Positions 1-6,762 of a stretch of DNA of 64,000 nucleotides are shown in pieces (position 1 is the first letter of the stretch; the number at the start of each line of letters is the position of its first letter). The position numbers and the translations under genes are program-made. The DNA is taken from positions 1 to 64,000 of the forward strand of contig JBBRQU010000006.1 of NCBI GenBank assembly GCA_038225855.1, given 5' to 3'. Under the pieces are notes generated by a model. It ran no database searches. It was not told the DNA's origin and saw only the letters and a program-made list of their open reading frames with translations. The stretch comes from CAHJXF01 sp038225855. GTDB taxonomy: Bacteria > Pseudomonadota > Gammaproteobacteria > Burkholderiales > Burkholderiaceae_D.

Positions 1-69
1 GTCGATCGCGATTCCGCGAGCGGCTGTGCCCATGAACGGATCGAGGAAGCCGCGGAGGGGGCCGCATGA
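1..69 (+). CDS. 3' end of an upstream gene cut by the window edge, possibly smc
   Basis: Frame 1 is open from the first base and ends at the TGA at 67-69, giving a 22-residue tail that finishes EEAAEGAA. The stop overlaps an ATG at 66 in the arrangement ATGA, as expected for coupled genes. In Burkholderiales the gene before zipA is usually smc, so this may be the SMC C-terminus, but 22 residues are too few to identify it. The frame 3 alternative stops already at 31-33. This is inference from position and reading frame. Confidence 0.35.
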   Translation, partial: VDRDSASGCAHERIEEAAEGAA

Positions 70-176
70 AGCGAAGGACGAGGGCCCCCGCCAAGGGATC
101 GGCCCGCGCAATGCGGCCGGGCCACCGACGCGATGTCGTCATGAACCGCGCGATAGGTGCGGAGGTGGCCGCATGA
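66..176 (+). CDS. repeat-encoded mini-ORF 1 (36 aa, Arg/Ala-rich)
   Basis: ATG at 66 follows GGAGG at 54-58 with 7-base spacing. The frame runs 36 codons (MKRRTRAPAKGSARAMRPGH...) and stops at TGA 174-176, which overlaps the ATG of the next unit (ATGA). The predicted peptide is strongly basic, with no recognised domain, signal or membrane segment. It may be a real coupled peptide or only a by-product of tandem duplication across a gene junction. Translation is unproven. Confidence 0.3.
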   Translation: MKRRTRAPAKGSARAMRPGHRRDVVMNRAIGAEVAA

Positions 177-283
177 AGCGAAGGACGAGGGCCCCCGCCA
201 AGGGATCGGCCCGCGCAATGCGGCCGGGCCACCGACGCGATGGCGTCATGAACCGCGCGATAGGTGCGGAGGTGGCCGCATGA
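173..283 (+). CDS. repeat-encoded mini-ORF 2 (36 aa, Arg/Ala-rich)
   Basis: Second copy of the same mini-ORF. ATG at 173 lies 7 bases after GGAGG at 161-165, and the stop at 281-283 overlaps the third ATG. The peptide differs from copy 1 at one residue (Val24 to Gly). Function unknown; same caveat as copy 1. Confidence 0.3.
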   Translation: MKRRTRAPAKGSARAMRPGHRRDGVMNRAIGAEVAA

Positions 284-390
284 AGCGAAGGACGAGGGCC
301 CCCGCCAGGGGATCGGCCCGCGCAATGCGGCCGGGCCACCGACGCGATGTCGTCCGAAAGCGCGCGATAAGGGCGGAGGGGGCCGCATGA
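280..390 (+). CDS. repeat-encoded mini-ORF 3 (36 aa), coupled to zipA
   Basis: Third copy. ATG at 280, stop TGA at 388-390 overlapping the zipA ATG at 387. The C-terminal part has diverged (RKRAIRAEGAA), and its last residues AEGAA match the tail of the upstream gene ending at 69. This suggests the original junction between the upstream gene and zipA was the source of the duplication. Function unknown. Confidence 0.3.
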   Translation: MKRRTRAPARGSARAMRPGHRRDVVRKRAIRAEGAA

Positions 391-1511
391 GCGATCTGCA
401 ACTGAGTCTCATCGTCCTCGCGCTGATCGCGATCGGCGCCGTGTGGCTTTTCAATGCTCTGGTCGAGCGCCGTCGCCGCAAGGTATTCGAGCAGCGCTTT
501 CGACCGAAATCTTCGGGCGCGCCTGCGATGGGCGCCGAGGCCGCGCCGCTGGGACGGGTCAAGACCCAGGATCGCAGCGAACCCTCGTTCAACGACGACG
601 CGCTCGCAGACGACGACGAAACCATGGCGGCGAGCAAAGACCTCGATGTGGTAAGAGCGTCGTCGTCGGCAGGACGTGTCGACGATCCGGAGGCCGCGCC
701 GCATGTCGTGATCGACGATGCGATCCATGCGGTCGTCACGCTCGAACCCGAAGGGCAGATCTCGGGCGAACGCGCGCTGTCGTTGCTGCATGCATTCCGC
801 CATGCCGGACGGCAACCCGTCATGCTCGTGGGAGTGCGCGGCGATCTGCAGGAGCCGCTGCGCGCCGGTCAGCGTTACGACGCGGTGCTGGTCGCCGTTC
901 AGTTGGCCAATCGCAGCGGACCGTTGAACGAGATCGAATGGTCCGAGTTCGTCGCGGCGCTGGCGCATGTCGCAGAGCAGTTTCCGGCGACCTGCGAGAT
1001 CCCCGACATGCGCGAGACCACCGCACGCGCACGTGCGCTCGATGCCTTGTGCGTACCGCTCGATGCGCAGATCGGCATCAATCTCGCGAGCGTTCAAAGC
1101 GGCTGGACCGGTCAGCAGGTTGCCGACCACGCGCGCGAGCAGGGCTTGATCCTGCGACCCGACGGGCGCTTTCATGCGCTCGACGAACGGGGTGCGACGC
1201 TGGTGGTCTTGCAGAACGGCGACGGCGGCGCGTTTCGCGCCGATACGCTCGACGCGCAGCACACGTCGCGGCTGACGCTGTTGCTGGACGTGCCGCGCGC
1301 GCCCGAAAATAGCGAGCCGTTCGAGCGCATGCTGGTACTCGCGCACAAGCTTGCCGCGCTTCTGGATGCGACCCTCGTCGACGATCAGTCGCGCGTGCTG
1401 ACCTTGAATGCGCTCGCGTCGATCGGCCGACAGATCGAACCGGTGTACGAAAAGCTCGCCGAAGCGGGCATGCCGGCAGGATCGCCGCGCGCGCTTGCGC
1501 TTTTCGGCTGA
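387..1511 (+). CDS. zipA: cell division protein ZipA
   Basis: 374 aa. ZipA anchors FtsZ filaments to the inner membrane during septation. The sequence shows an N-terminal membrane segment (about residues 5-24), a basic stop (RRRRK), a charged variable linker to about residue 110, and a C-terminal region with the FtsZ-binding ZipA fold pattern (repeats of the type DAIHAVVTLEP and RLTLLLDVPRAP). The start at 387 is chosen because it begins the membrane segment and has GGAGG seven bases upstream; an in-frame ATG at 264 would only add repeat-encoded residues. ligA follows closely, the usual Burkholderiales order. The start is coupled to the last repeat mini-ORF by an ATGA overlap. Confidence 0.93.
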   Translation: MSDLQLSLIVLALIAIGAVWLFNALVERRRRKVFEQRFRPKSSGAPAMGAEAAPLGRVKTQDRSEPSFNDDALADDDETMAASKDLDVVRASSSAGRVDDPEAAPHVVIDDAIHAVVTLEPEGQISGERALSLLHAFRHAGRQPVMLVGVRGDLQEPLRAGQRYDAVLVAVQLANRSGPLNEIEWSEFVAALAHVAEQFPATCEIPDMRETTARARALDALCVPLDAQIGINLASVQSGWTGQQVADHAREQGLILRPDGRFHALDERGATLVVLQNGDGGAFRADTLDAQHTSRLTLLLDVPRAPENSEPFERMLVLAHKLAALLDATLVDDQSRVLTLNALASIGRQIEPVYEKLAEAGMPAGSPRALALFG

Positions 1512-1563
1512 CTTCGGTGGTCGGGCGCAGGCATCGATGCGCGCGGCTATCGCTTCGAATCGC

Positions 1564-3774
1564 ATGACTGACGTAGATTCTGCGTCCGGCACGAAAGAGC
1601 TCGATCGCAAGGCGCGTGCGTTGCGCGGCGACCTCGATCGCTACAACCACGCCTATCACACGCTCGACGCGCCGCTGGTCCCCGACGCCGAATACGATCG
1701 CCTGTTTGGTGAATTGCAGGCCATCGAGAGAGCGCATCCCGATCTGCAAACGCCCGACTCGCCGACGCAGCGGGTGGGCGGCGCGTCGCGCTCGGACCTG
1801 TCGAGCGTGCGCCACGACGTGGCGATGCTGTCCTTGTCGAACGCATTCGATGACGATGACATCATCGCGTTCGATCGACGCATTGGGGACGCGCTCGGTG
1901 CGAATGTCGGCGGGCGCGCGGTCGAATACGCGGCCGAGTTGAAGTTCGACGGGCTCGCGGTCAGCCTGCGCTACGAAGACGGTCTGCTCACGCAAGCGGC
2001 CACGCGCGGCGACGGCAGCGTGGGCGAAGACGTGACGCCCAACGTGAAGACGATCGCATCGGTGCCGTTGCGATTGAAGGGCAAGCATCCGCCCAGGCTG
2101 ATCGACGTGCGCGGTGAAGTGCTGATGTTTCATGCCGATTTCGAAGCGATCAATCGTCGTCAGCGCGAGGCGGGCGACAAAGAGTTCGTCAACCCGCGCA
2201 ATGCGGCAGCGGGCAGTCTGCGTCAACTCGACGCGCGCATCACGGCCAAGCGGCCGCTGCATTTCTTCGCGTATGGCGTGGGCCGCTACGAAGCTTCGGA
2301 AGCGGGCGCGGGTTTGCCCGACGGGTTGCCCGATCGTCATAGCGCCTTGCTTGCGTGGTATCGAGCGCTCGCCATCCCGGTCGCTGATCAGCGCGCCGTC
2401 GTCACCGGCGCGAGCGGGATGCTCGACTTCTATCGCGCAATCGCAGAGCAGCGTGCGGGCTTGCCGTACGACATCGACGGCGTGGTCTACAAGGTCGACA
2501 CGTACGAGGAGCAGCGGCGGCTCGGTTTCGTCGCGCGCGCGCCGCGCTTCGCGATCGCGCACAAATTTCCGGCCGAGGAAGCCATCACCACCATCGAGCG
2601 CATCGTCGTGCAGGTGGGACGGACCGGCGCGATCACGCCGGTCGCGCGGCTCGCGCCGATCTTTGTCGGCGGTGTCACGGTCGCCAACGCGACCCTGCAC
2701 AATGAAGACGAGATCCGTCGCAAGGACATCCGCATTGGCGACACCGTGATCGTGCGGCGCGCGGGCGACGTGATTCCCGAAGTGCTGCGCGTAGTCGTGG
2801 AAAAGCGCCCCGCGAACGCGGTCGAGTTCGCGATGCCCGCGAAGTGTCCGGTGTGCGGATCGGCGATCGTGCGCGAAACCGGCGAAGCGGTCGCGCGATG
2901 CAGTGGCGGACTGGTGTGCGCCGCGCAGAGGAAACAGGCGCTGCTGCACTTCGCACAACGACGCGCGCTGGACATCGAAGGACTCGGCGAGAAGGTAGTC
3001 GATCAGCTGGTCGAACGACAACTCGTTCACTCACCGGCCGACCTGTTCACCCTCGACCAGGCGACGCTTGCAAGCCTCGATCGCATGGCCGACAAGTCGG
3101 CCGCCAATCTGGTCGAGGCGATCGGCAAAGCCAGGCAGACGACGCTCGCGCGCTTTCTCTACGCGCTCGGCATCCGGCACGTCGGTGAGGAGGTTGCGCG
3201 CGTGCTCGCGCGCGAGTTCGGGCGTCTCGATGCGTTGCTCGACGCCGATTGGAGTGCTCTCGTCGAACACAAGCGCGCTCTGCAAAAAGAGAACGCGAGC
3301 CGGCGCAGCAAGGGCGAGGACGCGATGCCGGTCCCGCTCGACGGCATAGGCGTCGAGATCATGCAATCGGTCGCGCTGTTCGCAGCCGAACCGCACAATC
3401 GCGAGGCGATCGCGCGCATGCGCGCAGTGGGCATCGCGTGGCCCGAACATGAGAACGAGGTTGCGGTCGAGGCGAGTGCGAGGTCATCGGTGGCGCCGAG
3501 AGCCAAGTCAGTTGGCACTCTAGCCGGCAAGACCTTCGTGCTCACCGGCACGCTGCCAGATCTCACGCGCGACCAGGCCAAGGCCCGCATCGAAGAGGCC
3601 GGCGGCAAGGTCGTCGCCTCGGTTTCGAAGAAGACCGACTATGTCGTCGCGGGAGACGAAGCCGGAAGCAAGGCCGACAAGGCGCTCGCATTGAACATAT
3701 CCATCATCGATCAAGAGGCGCTGCTGCAAATGATCGAAACTCCACCCACGCAGGAGCACGGCGATGCGCGTTAG
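1564..3774 (+). CDS. ligA: NAD-dependent DNA ligase LigA
   Basis: 736 aa. Seals 3'-OH/5'-phosphate nicks using NAD+ in replication and repair. Visible domains: N-terminal NAD-binding Ia region, adenylation domain with the KFDG motif (active-site Lys127), OB fold, Cys4 zinc finger (C428, C431, C446, C452), helix-hairpin-helix region, and a C-terminal BRCT domain from about 650. It is longer than the roughly 670-residue E. coli enzyme; part of the excess is a charged insert near residues 563-590 (EHKRALQKENASRRSKGED). ATG at 1564 is the start that fits the family N-terminus (DLDRYNHAYHTLD). Its end overlaps galU by 11 bases. Confidence 0.97.
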   Translation: MTDVDSASGTKELDRKARALRGDLDRYNHAYHTLDAPLVPDAEYDRLFGELQAIERAHPDLQTPDSPTQRVGGASRSDLSSVRHDVAMLSLSNAFDDDDIIAFDRRIGDALGANVGGRAVEYAAELKFDGLAVSLRYEDGLLTQAATRGDGSVGEDVTPNVKTIASVPLRLKGKHPPRLIDVRGEVLMFHADFEAINRRQREAGDKEFVNPRNAAAGSLRQLDARITAKRPLHFFAYGVGRYEASEAGAGLPDGLPDRHSALLAWYRALAIPVADQRAVVTGASGMLDFYRAIAEQRAGLPYDIDGVVYKVDTYEEQRRLGFVARAPRFAIAHKFPAEEAITTIERIVVQVGRTGAITPVARLAPIFVGGVTVANATLHNEDEIRRKDIRIGDTVIVRRAGDVIPEVLRVVVEKRPANAVEFAMPAKCPVCGSAIVRETGEAVARCSGGLVCAAQRKQALLHFAQRRALDIEGLGEKVVDQLVERQLVHSPADLFTLDQATLASLDRMADKSAANLVEAIGKARQTTLARFLYALGIRHVGEEVARVLAREFGRLDALLDADWSALVEHKRALQKENASRRSKGEDAMPVPLDGIGVEIMQSVALFAAEPHNREAIARMRAVGIAWPEHENEVAVEASARSSVAPRAKSVGTLAGKTFVLTGTLPDLTRDQAKARIEEAGGKVVASVSKKTDYVVAGDEAGSKADKALALNISIIDQEALLQMIETPPTQEHGDAR

Positions 3775-4672
3775 AAAGGCAGTCTTCCCGGTCGCGGGCA
3801 TGGGCACGCGTTTTTTGCCGGCGACCAAGGCGAGTCCCAAGGAAATGATGCCGGTGGTGGACAAGCCGCTGATCCAGTACGCGGTCGAAGAAGCGGCCGA
3901 GGCGGGCATCACCGACATGGTCTTCATCACCGGCCGCAACAAGCGCGCGATCGAGGACCACTTCGACAAGGCCTACGAGATGGAGGCCGAGCTCGAAGCG
4001 AAGAACAAGACCGAACTGCTCGAGATCGTCCGCAACACTGTGCCGCCTTCGGTCAACTGCATCTACATTCGCCAGAACGAGGCGCTCGGTCTCGGACACG
4101 CGGTGTTGTGCGCGCTGCCAGTGGTGGGCCACGAACCGTTCGCGGTGCTGCTCGCCGACGATTTGATGGACACGCCCGATGGCGCACCCGGCGTGCTCGA
4201 ACAAATGGTGCGCGTATTCGATTTGAAGCAGACCAGCGTGCTCGCGGTGCAAAACGTGCCGCGCGAACAGACGCGCTTGTACGGCATCGTCGGCACGCGC
4301 CTGGGTTCACCGATCGCCGCCGGCAACGAGCGCCTCGAAGAGATGGCATGCATGGTCGAAAAGCCCAAGCCGGAAGACGCGCCGTCGACGCTTGCGGTGA
4401 TGGGCCGCTACATCCTTACGGGCGCATTGTTCGATCGGCTGCGCAACGTCCAGCCGGGAGCCGGCGGCGAAATTCAATTGACCGACGGCATCGTCGCCCT
4501 GCTCGAAGACGAGCCGGTGCTGGCCTATCGCTTCGAGGGCGTGCGCTACGATTGCGGCACGAAGATCGGCTATCTGAAGGCGACCGTCGAGCTCGGCTTG
4601 AAGCACAGTGAAGTCGGGGCGGCGTTCGCCGACTACCTCGCCGCGCGTCAAGAATCGAAACAGCGGAAATAA
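3764..4672 (+). CDS. galU: UTP--glucose-1-phosphate uridylyltransferase
   Basis: 302 aa, normal length for GalU. Makes UDP-glucose from UTP and glucose-1-phosphate for surface polysaccharides, LPS core and trehalose. The nucleotidyltransferase signature GMGTRFLPATKASPKEMMPV lies at residues 12-31, followed by DKPLIQYAVEEA. Later EKP and the GGEIQLTDGI sugar-binding stretch are present. The start lies inside the ligA end, with AGGAG at 3752-3756 giving 7-base spacing, so translation is probably coupled to ligA. Confidence 0.96.
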   Translation: MRVRKAVFPVAGMGTRFLPATKASPKEMMPVVDKPLIQYAVEEAAEAGITDMVFITGRNKRAIEDHFDKAYEMEAELEAKNKTELLEIVRNTVPPSVNCIYIRQNEALGLGHAVLCALPVVGHEPFAVLLADDLMDTPDGAPGVLEQMVRVFDLKQTSVLAVQNVPREQTRLYGIVGTRLGSPIAAGNERLEEMACMVEKPKPEDAPSTLAVMGRYILTGALFDRLRNVQPGAGGEIQLTDGIVALLEDEPVLAYRFEGVRYDCGTKIGYLKATVELGLKHSEVGAAFADYLAARQESKQRK

Positions 4673-4684
4673 CAAAGGGAAACC

Positions 4685-5443
4685 ATGTTCGCCATTCTTG
4701 GAGGCAGTGGACTCACGTCGTTCGCGGAACTCGAAATCGATCGACGCGAAGTCGTGCGCACGCCCTGGGGCGAGCCTTCCGGTCCGGTGACGCTCGGACG
4801 TATCGGCGATGTCCCGGTGGCCTTCTTGCCGCGGCATGGCCACGGCCACACGATTCCGCCGCACGCCATCAATTACCGCGCGAACCTGCATGCGTTGAAG
4901 CACATCGGCGCCGAAGGCGTGATCGCCGTCGCTTCGGTCGGCGGCATGCGCGACGACATGCAGCCGGGCGCGATCGCGCTGCTCGATCAGATACTCGACT
5001 ACACCTGGGGCCGCGACTCGACTTTTTTCGACGGACCCGAACAACCGGTCACGCATATCGACTTCACGTTGCCTTACGACCCCGCGCTGCGCGCGCGCGT
5101 GCTTGCGGTTGCGCGCGCCGACGGTCACGCGCTGATCGACGGCGGCTGCTATGCGTGCATGCAGGGCCCTCGTCTCGAGACCGCGGCCGAGATCGATCGG
5201 GTCGAGAGCGATGGCGCCGACGTCGTCGGCATGACGCTGATGCCCGAGGCCGCACTCGCGCGCGAGCTCGACCTGCCGTATGTGGGGCTCGCCGTGGTCG
5301 TCAATCACGCCGCCGGTCGAGGCGATTCGAAGCTGGCGATCTCGACCGCGGAAATCGGACGCACGCTCGAGACCTCGATGCAGAGCGTGCGCGCGCTGAT
5401 CGTGTCGTTCGTGCGCGCGACCGGCCGCCACAAGTTTCCATGA
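4685..5443 (+). CDS. MTAP/PNP-family phosphorylase, probably S-methyl-5'-thioinosine phosphorylase
   Basis: 252 aa. The family cleaves 5'-methylthio-purine nucleosides with phosphate in methionine salvage. Motifs: ILGGSGL phosphate loop at the N-terminus, RHGHGHTIPPH, NYRANLHALK, and CMQGPRLETAAEI. At the purine-recognition site it has VVNHAAGRG. MTA phosphorylases carry Asp here (as in TDYD), while an Asn is typical of enzymes for 6-oxopurines, so methylthioinosine or inosine is the likelier substrate, as in Pseudomonas aeruginosa PA3004. It sits 12 bases after galU and overlaps def by an ATGA. Substrate assignment is inference from one residue and overall resemblance. Confidence 0.85.
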   Translation: MFAILGGSGLTSFAELEIDRREVVRTPWGEPSGPVTLGRIGDVPVAFLPRHGHGHTIPPHAINYRANLHALKHIGAEGVIAVASVGGMRDDMQPGAIALLDQILDYTWGRDSTFFDGPEQPVTHIDFTLPYDPALRARVLAVARADGHALIDGGCYACMQGPRLETAAEIDRVESDGADVVGMTLMPEAALARELDLPYVGLAVVVNHAAGRGDSKLAISTAEIGRTLETSMQSVRALIVSFVRATGRHKFP

Positions 5444-5973
5444 TCCACGACATCCTGCGCATGGGCGATCCGCGTCTGCTACGGATCGCCAAGCCGGTCG
5501 AGAGCTTCGACACGCCCGAGTTGCATGCGCTCGTCGCCGATCTGTTCGAGACGATGCACGATGCAAATGGCGCGGGACTCGCCGCGCCGCAGATCGGCAT
5601 CGACCTGCGCGTCGTGATCTTCGGTTTCGCGAACGCCAATCAGCGCTATCCGGATGCCGAACCCGTACCCGAGACCGTACTCGTCAATCCGGAAATCGAG
5701 ATGCTCGAACCGCTCGAAGTCGAGGACTGGGAAGGCTGTCTTTCGGTGCCCGGCATGCGCGGCGTCGTTCCACGCAGGGAGCGCATCCGCTATCGCGGCT
5801 TCGATCAACACGGAACGGCGATCGATCGCGTCGCGGCCGGCTTTCACGCGCGCGTCGTGCAGCACGAATGCGATCACCTCGACGGCATCCTCTATCCGAT
5901 GCGCATCCGTGACTTCACGCGCTTCGGGTTTACGGAGGAGTTGTTTCCGGGGCAGGAGATCGTTGACGATTGA
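5440..5973 (+). CDS. def: peptide deformylase
   Basis: 177 aa. Removes the N-formyl group from nascent proteins. All three family motifs are intact: GAGLAAPQIG (residues 44-53), EGCLS with metal Cys100, and HECDH with metal His142 and His146 and catalytic Glu143. The ATG at 5440 overlaps the stop of the preceding phosphorylase (ATGA). It is away from fmt, so it may be a second deformylase of this organism, which is common in Burkholderiales. It ends 6 bases from the convergent pseudouridine synthase with no visible terminator hairpin. Confidence 0.95.
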   Translation: MIHDILRMGDPRLLRIAKPVESFDTPELHALVADLFETMHDANGAGLAAPQIGIDLRVVIFGFANANQRYPDAEPVPETVLVNPEIEMLEPLEVEDWEGCLSVPGMRGVVPRRERIRYRGFDQHGTAIDRVAAGFHARVVQHECDHLDGILYPMRIRDFTRFGFTEELFPGQEIVDD

Positions 5974-5979
5974 CCCATG

Positions 5980-6762
5980 TCAAAACGCTTCGTCGGTCCC
6001 GAGGTGCCGCCACTTCCCGATCGGTAAATCACCCAGCGCCACGCGCCCGACGCGCACGCGCTTCAAGCCGAGCACCGTAAGCCCCACCAACTCGCACATG
6101 CGGCGGATCTGGCGCTTCTTGCCTTCACGCAAGACGATGCGCAATTGATCGCGGTTCTGCCAGGTGACTCGCGCGGGTTTCAAGGCGACGCCGTCGAGCT
6201 CCAGCCCGTGCTGCAAGCGTTGCAGATCCGCGTCCGACAGCATGCCCGCGACGCGCACCAGATATTCCTTCTCGATGTGGGACTCGTCGCCGATCAACTG
6301 GCGCGCGATGCGACCGTCCTGCGTGAGCACGAGGAGACCCGTCGAGTCGATGTCCAGACGGCCTGCCGGCGCAAGGCCGCGCGGAGGCCGCCAGTCGGGT
6401 GCGAGCGTGCGCGGATCGTTGTCCCAGTGCGCGCTCGGCACGACCAGTATCGATGCGGGCTTGTAGCCGTCTTCGGCCTGCCCCGACACATAGCCGATCG
6501 GCTTATTGATCAGCACCGTGATGCGCAGATCGCGTTCCTTCTCGGCCGCGCGCGCAACACTGATGCGTTGATCCGGCAGCACCTTGCTGCCGAGCACATC
6601 GGTCTTCACGCCATCGACGAAGACCCAGCCGCGCACGATCCACTCGTCGGCTTCGCGGCGCGAGCACAGACCGAGCTCGGCCATACGCTTGGACAGGCGC
6701 AACGCTTGCTGCGCCGGCGCCGAGGCCGGCACATGCTCGGCAGGAGGTGCGCGCGTCTTCAC
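5980..6762 (-). CDS. RluF-like rRNA pseudouridine synthase
   Basis: 260 aa from a GTG start at 6762. Isomerises uridine to pseudouridine, probably in 23S rRNA. It has an N-terminal S4 RNA-binding domain (LRLSKRMAELGLCSRREADEWI), the RluB/E/F catalytic motif AGRLDIDSTGLLVLTQDG with the catalytic Asp, and the C-terminal REGKKRQIRRMCE stretch. IEKEYLV and the C-terminal pattern resemble RluF more than RluB. The GTG is preferred because it overlaps the glnD stop (GTGA) and precedes the S4 domain by about 20 residues; the open frame upstream is antisense-like, Arg/Ala-rich and lies within glnD. The exact target uridine cannot be told from sequence. Confidence 0.88.
   Translation of the reverse strand: MKTRAPPAEHVPASAPAQQALRLSKRMAELGLCSRREADEWIVRGWVFVDGVKTDVLGSKVLPDQRISVARAAEKERDLRITVLINKPIGYVSGQAEDGYKPASILVVPSAHWDNDPRTLAPDWRPPRGLAPAGRLDIDSTGLLVLTQDGRIARQLIGDESHIEKEYLVRVAGMLSDADLQRLQHGLELDGVALKPARVTWQNRDQLRIVLREGKKRQIRRMCELVGLTVLGLKRVRVGRVALGDLPIGKWRHLGTDEAF

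Larger units (their letters stand above)
52..390. repeat. 107-bp direct tandem repeat, three units plus a partial fourth, ending on the zipA start
   Basis: The string gccgcatga recurs at 61, 168, 275 and 382, an exact spacing of 107 bases. Units are nearly identical; the third differs most, in its last 30 or so bases. The 18 bases at 52-69 (gcggagggggccgcatga) are identical to those at 373-390, which hold the Shine-Dalgarno sequence and start codon of zipA. Each unit also contains a GC-rich hairpin (GGCCCG...CGGGCC). The array therefore multiplies the gene-start signal. Confidence 0.97.

Noticed and set aside
264..386. N-terminal extension of zipA through the repeat array
   Set aside because: It would add 41 repeat-derived residues before a membrane segment; ATG 387 has its own Shine-Dalgarno sequence.
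1078..3030. 650-codon open frame on the minus strand opposite ligA
   Set aside because: Antisense shadow typical of high-GC DNA; the plus strand holds a full LigA with all motifs, and the antisense protein is low-complexity and Arg-rich.
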